Assembly: GCA_963729295.1 (NCBI GenBank)
Contig: CAVSNJ010000026.1
Span: 62,001-126,000, forward strand
DNA from: DATJLY01 sp963729295
Lineage (GTDB): Bacteria; Pseudomonadota; Alphaproteobacteria; ATCC43930; CGMCC-115725
Direction of reading: 5' to 3'
Length of the DNA stretch: 64,000 bases
Shown: positions 26,278 through 34,194 of the stretch, one piece after another
Layout of the letters: each line of letters opens with the position of its first letter
Position numbering within the stretch: the stretch's first letter is position 1
Translations under genes and position numbers: made by a program
Notes under the pieces: generated by a model
The model's database searches: none
What the model saw: only the letters and a program-made list of their open reading frames with translations
Told to the model about the DNA's origin: nothing

Positions 26278-27759
26278 TCACTTCACCTTCGCAGCCGCAA
26301 TTTTCCCCAGCATATTGGTCAGCTCATTCTCGAAATCACGGGTCACGTCACAATATCCGCTCTTCGCATGTACCATCTCGTGCAGCAACGTCCCCGCGAA
26401 TATATCGAGAGAGCGGAGTTGATCGCGTCGTATGATGATGTTCCCGGATGCTGGATCCCAAAGCCCCTCTGTGTGATCGCTTCCGAGGAAATTCGGACGC
26501 ATCGTCTCACTGATCTTGATGTCCTTCACCGATTTGGGCAAACCGCCGGCTAACGACGCAACAGTCTTCCACATGTCGAAGACTGCACGCTCGCTAGAGC
26601 GGAGGTCCTTGTAATCGAGGAATGCAAACCTAAAACTTTGTCGCCATTCCTCTTGATATACTGCGAGATCTCTAATCGCGTTACCCGCGAGATCGCGAAG
26701 TCCACTGATACTCGTCTTGATGTTGTCAGGGACTGTTATAATCCTGATGCCCTCTGACCTCGCGCTGTCGAGAGCGTCACTGTGATACATGATCTCTGAA
26801 GGCGCCACAAAGATCACTCGTTCGCCCGCGTTCAAGATTTTTACCGCGTGCTTGGCAACGTCCATCCACCTCACTTCGTCAGAGCACGTGCCGTTTTCAA
26901 TTTTACCAAGCTCTTCTGCAAGCGTGTTCGCGACAACAGTGCTTCGTGCTTCCAGAAGCATTTCTTTGACGCGGTCAGTGTAAGCGGTGCGGCCAACATT
27001 GGTGCGCTCTCGATTGAGCGCATCCCTCATGCGCTTCGTCAGCGACGTAATGTTATACGAAAATGCGAAGTTCTCCTCTTCTGCCGCGAGAAGCCCAGTC
27101 ACGTAAACACGCGCGTTCCCATTCCCGCGCTTCCCGAGAATGCTGCCGTAACGCGTCTTTTCAAGCTCGCGCTCGCCACAAAATCTGAGGAAGAAACTTT
27201 TCGCTTGATCCATGTCCTGTTTTGACGCTCCGTCGAGAACAATCTCTGTTCCGACTAAGCTCCGATCATCCGGCGGTGCGATGATCGCGTGAAGGGTCAC
27301 AACGTCGGAGAAGCCGTGTTTCGATTTCTGGTCGAGCGTCACATCGCCATACCTTGATCGGATGCAGATTCCTATCCCATGCCGATTAAGCGTGGCGAGC
27401 GCATCCTTCAGGCCAACACCAAATTTGCCAATCACCTTTTCGGAGTTCGCTAGCTTCTCCTGGTTTTCATTTTGCGTGAAGTGCTCGTAACGCAAACCGC
27501 GACCGAAGTCGCGTATGAACCAGCTCCCCTGTCGCTGGCCGATCTCAACGTCCTTCGTCTTCGTGAGGATTTGTTCGTCCAACGCGTTGGCGATCAGCTC
27601 CCGGACAGCGTGTCGGATTTCCCACCCGTCCAAGATTTTCTTGATGTTGAGGTCAAAGCTTCTCGCACCATCCGACGCCACGGTTGCGTTAGTGGACGCT
27701 GCTGTCAGCACCTGCCCCTGCGAGGGTGTTTTCCTGGATGTGAAAAGGTTCTTGAGCAC
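26278..27759 (-). CDS. GHKL (Hsp90/MutL-type) ATPase fused to an HExxH metallopeptidase-like domain
   Basis: A 493-residue protein unlike its neighbours. The N-terminal part has all three Bergerat-fold motifs: ELIANALDE (54-62, N-box with Mg-binding Asn), DFGRGL (84-89) and GKFGVGLKDA (111-120). A middle region of about 250 residues has no motif I know. Near the C-terminus LLHEMVHAKSG gives an HExxH site (His460, Glu461, His464), with Glu477 in FENELTN as a possible third ligand. The set suggests ATP-gated proteolysis, as in stress or defence proteins, but that is inference. Base composition is near 50% G+C, against about two-thirds around it, which points to recent transfer. It has no partner gene and is flanked by palindromes. 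Confidence 0.75.
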   Translation of the reverse strand: MLKNLFTSRKTPSQGQVLTAASTNATVASDGARSFDLNIKKILDGWEIRHAVRELIANALDEQILTKTKDVEIGQRQGSWFIRDFGRGLRYEHFTQNENQEKLANSEKVIGKFGVGLKDALATLNRHGIGICIRSRYGDVTLDQKSKHGFSDVVTLHAIIAPPDDRSLVGTEIVLDGASKQDMDQAKSFFLRFCGERELEKTRYGSILGKRGNGNARVYVTGLLAAEEENFAFSYNITSLTKRMRDALNRERTNVGRTAYTDRVKEMLLEARSTVVANTLAEELGKIENGTCSDEVRWMDVAKHAVKILNAGERVIFVAPSEIMYHSDALDSARSEGIRIITVPDNIKTSISGLRDLAGNAIRDLAVYQEEWRQSFRFAFLDYKDLRSSERAVFDMWKTVASLAGGLPKSVKDIKISETMRPNFLGSDHTEGLWDPASGNIIIRRDQLRSLDIFAGTLLHEMVHAKSGYCDVTRDFENELTNMLGKIAAAKVK

Positions 27760-27832
27760 GGCGTGCCCCCGTAGCTACACGACCATTATGGATGATCGTA
27801 TTACTTTCATCGCGAAGACAGAATCCATTAGA

Positions 27833-27850
27833 CCCCCGCCTACGCGGGGG
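27833..27850. repeat. Palindromic repeat upstream of the GHKL gene
   Basis: CCCCCGC, loop CTAC, GCGGGGG, then TGACGGA. This perfect 7-base stem has the same style as the palindrome on the other side of the GHKL gene and also looks like a dispersed intergenic element. Confidence 0.6.
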
Positions 27851-27874
27851 TGACGGACGAAATGACTTTATCCG

Positions 27875-28840
27875 TCAGTTCATCGCACGCGCGGCGCGCA
27901 ATGACGGCCGGTCGGGCGCGTCCTCGGGCCGCCGCAAGCCTTCCATCAGATGCCACTCGGAGAAGCGGTTGGTCCGGAAATTCGACGGCTTCCACGCCTC
28001 GGTGACGAAGTCGGGATTGGAGAAATACTCGATCGTGCCGCCGAGCGGATTCTTGAAATACCAGAAATAGGCCGAGCTGATCGGGTGGCGCCCCGGCCCC
28101 ACCGCCGTCTCCCAGCCGCATTGCGAGAAATGCATGCCGCCGCCGAACACCTCGTGGATGTCGTGCACCTCGAACGCGACGTGATGCAGGTCGGTCGTGC
28201 CGCCCGGCCGCTTCAGCAGGAAGAGATTGTGATGGTCGGCGCGCGCGGCATAGCGCAGGAACACCGCCGCGCCGCCGACATAGCGGTCCGACAGCCAGAA
28301 GCCCAGGCGCTTGGTATAGAAATTCTCGCCGGCGCGCACGTCGGGCACGGCGAAGACGATATGGCCCATGCGGAAGGGACGCGCGCGCTCGTACATCGGG
28401 GAGGGCGCATCGACCCGGCCGCGCGCGCCCGGCACGTTCAAGGGCAAGGTCGAGCGCGCCGGCTCCTTGCCGTGGCGCCAGACGCGGATGCCGATATTGA
28501 TGCCGCAATCGTCTTGCGTGTGGAGCGTGCCGTCCTTGTCGGCGCGCACGGTGCGGTCGCGCGCCAGCTCGTCGCCGAGCCGGTCGAGCGCCTTCGCGTT
28601 GCTCACGCCCCAGATCACCTCGCGGAACTCCGAGCCGCCCGACAATTTCGGCGGCAGGTCCTTGGCGTCGCTCGGACGCACCACGATGTCCGCGCCGATC
28701 TCGGTCGCGAACGCCAGCGACTTTCCGTCCTTCACCTTTTTCAGGCCCCACTCGGAAAAGAGCCGTCGCGGCAGGCCGAGATCGGCCGCGCCGAACACGA
28801 CGCTGTCGATGCCGACGAATCCCGATCCTTGCTTCGCCAT
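27875..28840 (-). CDS. Extradiol-dioxygenase-like VOC protein
   Basis: A 321-residue protein made of two VOC modules, the layout of type I extradiol ring-cleaving dioxygenases. The second module keeps the iron-binding facial triad: His160 in MGHIVFAVPD, His220 in TDLHHVAFEV and Glu271 in GGTIEYFSNPD. The first module has lost ligands, as in true dioxygenases. The motif WYFKNPLGGTIEYFS with an upstream histidine (GPGRHPISS) fits the active site. ATG at 28840 is chosen for the family start GIDSVVFGAAD. The substrate is unknown; catechol-type compounds are the usual ones. It lies upstream of the GHKL gene on the same strand. Confidence 0.85.
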   Translation of the reverse strand: MAKQGSGFVGIDSVVFGAADLGLPRRLFSEWGLKKVKDGKSLAFATEIGADIVVRPSDAKDLPPKLSGGSEFREVIWGVSNAKALDRLGDELARDRTVRADKDGTLHTQDDCGINIGIRVWRHGKEPARSTLPLNVPGARGRVDAPSPMYERARPFRMGHIVFAVPDVRAGENFYTKRLGFWLSDRYVGGAAVFLRYAARADHHNLFLLKRPGGTTDLHHVAFEVHDIHEVFGGGMHFSQCGWETAVGPGRHPISSAYFWYFKNPLGGTIEYFSNPDFVTEAWKPSNFRTNRFSEWHLMEGLRRPEDAPDRPSLRAARAMN

Positions 28841-28999
28841 GAGCGCCTCGCTCGCTGAATCTTCGCGCCGATGAGACCACCCGGCGGCGCGCGGGGTCAA
28901 GACTGTGCTATCGTCCGGCGGATGGAAGGAACCACGCTGATCCGGCTGACACCCAACGAGACGAGATAAGGGGCACACTCTGGCGGAGGAGGAACGGTG

Positions 29000-29887
29000 A
29001 TGGACATTACGTCTTTGGGTGGCTTCGGAATCCTTCTGCTTGTCGTCCTCAGCATCGTGTTTTCGAACTGCTTTACGGTCGATCAGCAGACCGTGCGCAT
29101 GATTACACGATTCGGAAAATACCGGCGCACCGCCAATACCGGCCTCAATTTCAAGTGGCCGTTCATCGAGGCGAAGTCCAGGCCCTTGAGCCTGCGCACC
29201 GAACAGCACGTTGTCCAGGTCGAGAGCATCACCAGGGACAAGGTGACGGTCACGCTTAAAATCAGCGTGCAGTCGCAGGTCATTCCGGCGAACGCCTACG
29301 AAGCCTTCTACAAGCTCGCCAATCCGGTGCAGCAAATCGAGTCGTACGTGTTCGACGCGGTGCGGTCCAAAGTTCCCGAGATGAATCTGGATGACGTGTT
29401 TCAAAATAAGGGCGAGATCGCCAATGCCGTCGAGAAGGAGTTGCGCGAGGATATGGCGGCGTACGGTTTCCAGATTCAGAAGGCGCTCGTCACCGAGATC
29501 ACGCCGGACGCCAAGGTCGTCGCCGCGATGAACGACATCAATGCCGCCTCGCGCGAGCAGATCGCGGCGCAGGCGCGTGGCGAGGCATCGAAGATCCTCG
29601 TCATCAAACAGGCCGAGGCGGAAGCGGAGCAGAAGAAACTGCGCGGGCAGGGCGTCGCCAACGAACGCGAGGCAATCGCCATGGGCATCAGGAATTCCCT
29701 GGAAACGCTCAAGGTCACGGGCGTTCCACCCGCGGAGGTGTTGCGCATCTTGATGACGGCGCAGGGCTTCGACGCGATGCGCGACATGGCGGCATCGGGC
29801 AAATCGACGATCATATTTGTCCCTAATTCGCCCGACGGCTTCACTAAGCTATTCTCGGCGGTCGCCGGCGCGGAACAGGTGCGGTGA
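29000..29887 (+). CDS. SPFH/band 7-family membrane protein (stomatin/prohibitin-like)
   Basis: A 295-residue protein with one N-terminal membrane segment (GFGILLLVVLSIVFSNCF), then a band 7 domain (FTVDQQTVRMITRFGKYRRTANTGLNFKWPF) and a long helical stretch with AREQIAAQARGEASKILVIKQAEAEAEQKKL-type coiled coil, typical of SPFH oligomers. Such proteins form ring-like membrane scaffolds linked with proteases and lipid domains. A strong GGAGGAGGAA site lies just upstream; ATG at 29000 is preferred over the GTG at 28997. No NfeD-type partner is adjacent. The stop overlaps a possible GTG start of the next gene. Confidence 0.9.
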   Translation: MDITSLGGFGILLLVVLSIVFSNCFTVDQQTVRMITRFGKYRRTANTGLNFKWPFIEAKSRPLSLRTEQHVVQVESITRDKVTVTLKISVQSQVIPANAYEAFYKLANPVQQIESYVFDAVRSKVPEMNLDDVFQNKGEIANAVEKELREDMAAYGFQIQKALVTEITPDAKVVAAMNDINAASREQIAAQARGEASKILVIKQAEAEAEQKKLRGQGVANEREAIAMGIRNSLETLKVTGVPPAEVLRILMTAQGFDAMRDMAASGKSTIIFVPNSPDGFTKLFSAVAGAEQVR

Positions 29888-29925
29888 CAGACGATGTTCC
29901 TCCTTCTTTCGCCTTCGGCAGCCGG

Positions 29926-31101
29926 ATGAGCATGGACGGAACCATGGATCGCCCGACCGCGGCGCAGATCATCGCCCGCGCCCGCGCCCTGCTGCCGGAA
30001 GTGCGCGCACGCGCCGACGAGACCGAGAAGCTGCGCCGCCTGCCGGACGATCTGAACCGCGCCTTTGCCGCCGCGGGCTTCTACAAGATCATGCAGCCCG
30101 CGCGTTACGGCGGTTACGAGCTTCCCCTGGGGACGCAAACGGAACTGGGCGCGGAATTGGGCCGCGCGTGCGGCTCGGCGGGGTGGGTCGCGACCATCAT
30201 CTGCTGCCACGCGTGGCTTGGCGGCATGTTCCCGAAAGCGGCGCAGGACGAGATTTGGGGCGACGATCAGGGTGCCACGATCGCGAGCTCGTTCATGCCG
30301 GTGGGCGCCAAGGCCGAGCGCGCGCCGGGCGGCTACCGCGTCTCCGGCCGCTGGAAATTCTCGAGCGGCGTCGATCATTGCCAATGGGCGGTCGTGGTGC
30401 TGCCGATCCCGCCCAAAGCCTATTTCGCGCTCCTGAAGCTATCGGAGTGCCGGATCGAGGATGTGTGGCATTCGGTCGGGCTCGCCGGCACGGGGAGCAA
30501 CGACATCGTCGTCGAGAATGTGTTCCTGGCCGAGCACCGCCTGCTCGACACCGAAGCGGTGAAGGGCGGGCCGACGCCGGGCAGCGCGGTCAACCCGCAC
30601 TATCTCTACCGCCTGCCGCTGCTCTCGTGCTTCACCTTCAACATCGTCGGTGCCGCGCTCGGCATCGCGAAGGGCGTCAGCGAGGGCGTGCTCGAAGGGC
30701 TGAAGGCGCAGGTGAGCCGCGCCGGCGCGCAGGTGGCGCAACACCAGAGCATCCAGCTCCGCGTTGCCGAGGCCTTGGCCGAGATCGACGCGGCGCACGC
30801 CCTCGTCTTCAAGGACCGCGACGAGGTCGTGGCGAAGGCCGAATCGGGCGACGAGTTCACGGTTCTGGACCGCGTGCGCTATCGCCGCGACATGTGCTTT
30901 GCCGGGCAGCTCTGTCTGCGCGCGGTCGAGCGGCTGTTCCCGATCGTCGGCGCGCAAGGCCTCATGAACGATCATCCGGTGCAGCGCGGCTGGCGCGACA
31001 TGCGCGCCGTCTCGCACCATCTCGGCATGACCTGGGACATCCAGGGCTCGCTCTTCGGCGCGGTCGCGCTCGGCCTGCCCTCGCCCGACCAGAAGATCTG
31101 A
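29926..31101 (+). CDS. Flavin-dependent monooxygenase of the acyl-CoA dehydrogenase fold (HsaA/HpaH-like)
   Basis: About 391 residues. The sequence has the acyl-CoA dehydrogenase fold but lacks the catalytic glutamate context of dehydrogenases. LPEVRARADETEKLRRLPDDLNRAFAAAGFYKIMQPARYGGYELPLG and RACGSAGWVATIICCHAWLGGMFP resemble the oxygenase components of two-component hydroxylases such as HsaA and 4-hydroxyphenylacetate hydroxylase C2. GRWKFSSGVDHCQW is the flavin-side loop. Such enzymes take reduced flavin from a separate reductase and hydroxylate phenolic rings. The start is uncertain: GTG at 29884 (overlapping the SPFH stop) or ATGs at 29926, 29932 and 29944. It is followed after 1 base by the LLM gene. 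Confidence 0.83.
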   Translation: MSMDGTMDRPTAAQIIARARALLPEVRARADETEKLRRLPDDLNRAFAAAGFYKIMQPARYGGYELPLGTQTELGAELGRACGSAGWVATIICCHAWLGGMFPKAAQDEIWGDDQGATIASSFMPVGAKAERAPGGYRVSGRWKFSSGVDHCQWAVVVLPIPPKAYFALLKLSECRIEDVWHSVGLAGTGSNDIVVENVFLAEHRLLDTEAVKGGPTPGSAVNPHYLYRLPLLSCFTFNIVGAALGIAKGVSEGVLEGLKAQVSRAGAQVAQHQSIQLRVAEALAEIDAAHALVFKDRDEVVAKAESGDEFTVLDRVRYRRDMCFAGQLCLRAVERLFPIVGAQGLMNDHPVQRGWRDMRAVSHHLGMTWDIQGSLFGAVALGLPSPDQKI

Positions 31102-31102
31102 C

Positions 31103-32086
31103 ATGGAATTCGGCATCTTCGATCACGTCGACCGCAACGGCTTGCCGCTCGACCAATTCTACGAGATGCGGCTCGCGCTCGCGGCAGCCTATGACCGGCT
31201 CGGCTTCCGCTCCTATCACATCGCCGAGCACCATTCGACGCCGTTGGGCATGGCGCCCAGCCCAAGCGTCTTCCTCGCCGCCGTGGCGCAGCGCACCAAG
31301 CGCCTGCGCTTCGGACCGCTCGTTTATCTGCTGCCGCTCTATCACCCGCTGCGGCTCGCCGAGGAAATCTGCATGCTCGACCACATGAGCCGGGGGCGTC
31401 TCGAGCTGGGCGTCGGGCGCGGCGTGTCGCCGGTCGAGGTCGGGTTCTACGGCATCGAGCCCGATGCGCGCGCGCCGCTTTTCGCCGAAACGCTGGCCGC
31501 GCTGCGCGCTGCGCTCACGACCGATCGGCTCGATTTCGCCGGCGAGCGGTGGAATTTCCACGACGTGCCGATGGAGCTGCGGCCGCTGCAGCAGCCGCAT
31601 CCGCCGATCTGGGTCGGCGTCGAGAATCCCGAAGGCGCCGAGCGCGCCGCGCGCGAGCGCTTCAACTTCATCACCGCGCATCCGGTCGAGGCGGCGCGCG
31701 CCATCATGGCTTCGGCCCGCGCCGCCGGCGGCGCGCAACGGCTCATGGGTCTCGCGCGCTTCATCGTCATCGCCGAGGACGACGAGACGGCGCTCGCTCT
31801 CGCGCGGCGGGCCTATCCCAAGTGGCAGCAGAGCCTGACGCATCTGCCGCGCACGTTCGGCTACGCGACGCGCAACCCGCGCCCGACCGATTTCGATTCG
31901 ATCCGGCATGGCGGCCGCGGCATCGCCGGATCGCCCGCCACCGTCGCGGCCGAGCTCAAGGCGCAGCTCGGCGACAGCGGCGCCAACTACTGCGTCGGCC
32001 AATTCGCCTTTGGCGACCTCACGCGCGACGAGGCGCTGCGCTCGATCGAGCTGTTCGCGCGCCACGTCATGCCGGCGCTCGGCTGA
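31103..32086 (+). CDS. Luciferase-like (LLM-class) flavin-dependent monooxygenase
   Basis: A 327-residue TIM-barrel monooxygenase of the luciferase superfamily, distinct from the one at 18458. Motifs: MEFGIFDHVDRNGLPLDQFYE, IAEHHSTPLGMAPSPSVFLAAVAQRTKRLRFGPLVYLLPLYHPLRLAEE (cofactor strand region) and MSRGRLELGVGRGVSPVE. The last is the strong LLM signature. It probably shares reduced FMN from a reductase not present in the window. It begins 1 base after the HsaA-like gene, so the two form an operon. It converges with the aminotransferase gene 10 bases away. Confidence 0.9.
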   Translation: MEFGIFDHVDRNGLPLDQFYEMRLALAAAYDRLGFRSYHIAEHHSTPLGMAPSPSVFLAAVAQRTKRLRFGPLVYLLPLYHPLRLAEEICMLDHMSRGRLELGVGRGVSPVEVGFYGIEPDARAPLFAETLAALRAALTTDRLDFAGERWNFHDVPMELRPLQQPHPPIWVGVENPEGAERAARERFNFITAHPVEAARAIMASARAAGGAQRLMGLARFIVIAEDDETALALARRAYPKWQQSLTHLPRTFGYATRNPRPTDFDSIRHGGRGIAGSPATVAAELKAQLGDSGANYCVGQFAFGDLTRDEALRSIELFARHVMPALG

Positions 32087-32096
32087 GCCGCCTGTC

Positions 32097-33299
32097 CTAT
32101 TGCAGCTTCTCGCACGCGCGCGCGATGCGGGTGCAGGCATCGCGCAGCTCGGCATTGGACGTGGCGTAGGAGATGCGGAAATGCGGCGCCAATCCAAACG
32201 CCGTCCCCGGTACCACGGCGACGCCTTCGGCCTCGAGCAGATAGGTGCAGAAATCCGTATCGGTCTCGATCATCTTGCCGTCGGGCGCGCGCCGGCCGAT
32301 CGCGCCTGCGCATGACGGATAGACATAGAACGCGCCCGCCGGCGTCGGGCAATGGATGCCCTTGCACTGGTTGAGCATCGCCACGACGAGATCGCGCCGC
32401 TCCTTGAAGACGGCCACGTTCTTCGGGATGAAGTCCTGCGTGCCGTTCAAGGCCTCGACCCCGGCGGCCTGGCTGATCGAGCTCGGATTCGTGGTCGATT
32501 GCGATTGCAGCGCCGCGATCGCCTTGATGAGCTCCTTCGGGCCCCCGGCATAGCCCAGGCGCCAGCCGGTCATGCAATAGGCCTTCGACATGCCGTTCAA
32601 GGTGAGCGTGCGGGGAAAGAGCTTCGGCTCGACCTGCGCGATGCTGGTGAAGACGAAGTCGTCGTAGACGAGGTGCTCGTAGATGTCGTCCGCGAGCACA
32701 TGGATGCCCGGATGGCGCACCAGCACCTCGGCGAGCGCGGCGAGCTCGTCGCGCGTATAGGCGGCGCCCGTGGGATTGCCCGGCGAGTTGAGGATGAGCC
32801 ACTTGGTCTTGGCCGTGATCGCCGCCTCGAGATCCTCGGGCCGGAGCTTGAAGCCGTTGTTCTGCGGACAGGTGACGGGCACGGGCGTGCCGTCGGCGAG
32901 CACGACGATGTCCGGGTACGACACCCAATAGGGCGCCGGCACGATCACCTCGTCGCCGGCATTGACGGTCGAAAGCAGCGCGTTGAACAGCACCTGCTTG
33001 CCGCCGGTGCCGACCGTGATCTGGTCGGGCGTGTACTCGAGCCCGTTCTCGCGCTTGAACTTGGCGCAGATCGCCTTCTTCAGCTCGGGCGTGCCGTCGA
33101 CTTGCGTGTATTTCGTGTCGCCGCGGTCGATCGCGCGCTTGGCCGCCTCCTTGATGTTGACGGGCGTGTCCATGTCGGGCTCGCCGGCGGCGAGGCCGAT
33201 GACATCGCGGCCCTCGGCCTTCATGGCCAAGGCCTTGTTCGAGATGAAGATGGTCGGCGAGGGCTTGATGCGCTGCAGCCGGTCGGCGATGAAAGACAT
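32097..33299 (-). CDS. Aspartate/prephenate-type aminotransferase (class I)
   Basis: A 400-residue PLP enzyme. The Schiff-base lysine is Lys239 in TLTLNGMSKAYCMTGWRLGY, and the substrate and cofactor loops LAAGEPDMDTP, NSPGNPTGA and ADDIYEHLVYD match the aspartate aminotransferase subgroup I-beta of alphaproteobacteria (AatA-like), which also converts prephenate in some species. ATG at 33299 gives the family start MSFIADRLQRIKPSPTI. It is likely a housekeeping gene and stands alone. Confidence 0.94.
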   Translation of the reverse strand: MSFIADRLQRIKPSPTIFISNKALAMKAEGRDVIGLAAGEPDMDTPVNIKEAAKRAIDRGDTKYTQVDGTPELKKAICAKFKRENGLEYTPDQITVGTGGKQVLFNALLSTVNAGDEVIVPAPYWVSYPDIVVLADGTPVPVTCPQNNGFKLRPEDLEAAITAKTKWLILNSPGNPTGAAYTRDELAALAEVLVRHPGIHVLADDIYEHLVYDDFVFTSIAQVEPKLFPRTLTLNGMSKAYCMTGWRLGYAGGPKELIKAIAALQSQSTTNPSSISQAAGVEALNGTQDFIPKNVAVFKERRDLVVAMLNQCKGIHCPTPAGAFYVYPSCAGAIGRRAPDGKMIETDTDFCTYLLEAEGVAVVPGTAFGLAPHFRISYATSNAELRDACTRIARACEKLQ

Positions 33300-33493
33300 G
33301 ACGGAGCTCGGAAGTTCGGGGCCGCGTAACCTAGAACGGCCCTTGCTGCAGCGCAACATCGACTCGCGCGGATCGGCGGCGCTGGGGCCGGCGCTGAGTG
33401 CCGCCGGCCCCCCGCCGGGCACGCTTAGTTCGGCGACTGGGTGTGCGGCTCCGGGAACCATAGCGCCTTGTCGCAAGCGCGCAGGCTGGCGAC

Positions 33494-34033
33494 TCAGGAA
33501 TTCGCACCTGGCATGGTGCGGGTCGATTCGAACAGGAACCATGTGCGTCGCTCGGTCTCGTCGATCCAATTCTCGATCAGGCTTGCCGTTGCGACATCGC
33601 CATATTCGTCGCACACACCATGGACCTGACGCAGTATCGAGGTGAGCTGCTTGTTGTCGTCACGCAGCTCCGCCAGCATATCCTGCGCGGTGACGAAGTC
33701 CGCGTCATTGTCCTTGATCCGCTGTTCCCGTGCGATCTGTCCGATGGACCGCAGCGTGGTTCCGCCAATTTTGCGCGCCCGCTCGGCGATCGGATCTGTC
33801 ATGGCGAAAATCTGGTCGCCGTGCTCGTCGAGCAGGAGATGATAATCGCGAAAGTGCGTCCCGCTCATGTGCCAATGGAAGTTCTTTGTCTTGAGATAGA
33901 GCGCGAATACGTCGGCCAGGAGCCCGGTCAAGCCGGCTGAAATGTCGCGCGTTGCATCCGCGGTCAAGTCCGTCGGCGTGCCGAGAAACTCGCGCTCCTG
34001 CCGATGGCGCACGGGATCTTTCTTGTCCGGCAT
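33494..34033 (-). CDS. dps: Dps-family ferritin-like protein
   Basis: A 179-residue Dps protein. Dps forms 12-subunit cages that oxidise and store iron with hydrogen peroxide and protect DNA. Ferroxidase ligands at the subunit interface are visible: His53 in NFHWHMSGTHF, His65 and Asp69 in DYHLLLDEHGDQ. The N-terminal 20 residues are charged and could bind DNA. AAGGAG lies 7 bases before the ATG at 34033. An inverted repeat resembling the Irr iron-control element is about 70 bases upstream, consistent with iron-dependent control. Confidence 0.9.
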   Translation of the reverse strand: MPDKKDPVRHRQEREFLGTPTDLTADATRDISAGLTGLLADVFALYLKTKNFHWHMSGTHFRDYHLLLDEHGDQIFAMTDPIAERARKIGGTTLRSIGQIAREQRIKDNDADFVTAQDMLAELRDDNKQLTSILRQVHGVCDEYGDVATASLIENWIDETERRTWFLFESTRTMPGANS

Positions 34034-34101
34034 GGCTTCACTCCTTCTTGTTGGTTAGTGGAATTCCTGGCTGTGGGACCGTCGGCGGTGCAACGATCTA
34101 G

Positions 34102-34118
34102 ATTAGAGGCATTCTAAT
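34102..34118 (-). promoter_or_regulatory. Putative Irr-type iron-control element before dps
   Basis: ATTAGA, spacer GGCAT, TCTAAT: a perfect 6-base inverted repeat 69 bases before the dps start. It is close to the alphaproteobacterial iron-control element (TTAGAA-N3-TTCTAA), differing at one base. Irr represses or activates iron genes by binding this element. It is also near uvrB on the other strand, but dps is the likelier target. Confidence 0.5.
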
Positions 34119-34151
34119 ATATTAACTGGCGCTGCGCCTTTCAAGCCCCCG

Positions 34152-34171
34152 GTTCGTCTGGCGAGACGAAC
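34152..34171. other. Inverted repeat before uvrB
   Basis: GTTCGTCT, loop GGCG, AGACGAAC: perfect 8-base arms, 23 bases before the uvrB ATG. It could fold in the uvrB leader RNA or bind a repressor. It does not match the alphaproteobacterial LexA site, which is a direct GTTC-N7-GTTC repeat. Confidence 0.45.
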
Positions 34172-34194
34172 GCTCCGGACTTAATCTCTGCGCC

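Noticed and set aside
26230..27850. Palindromes beside the GHKL gene as transcription terminators
   Set aside because: Stable stems, but neither is followed by a T-run on either strand.
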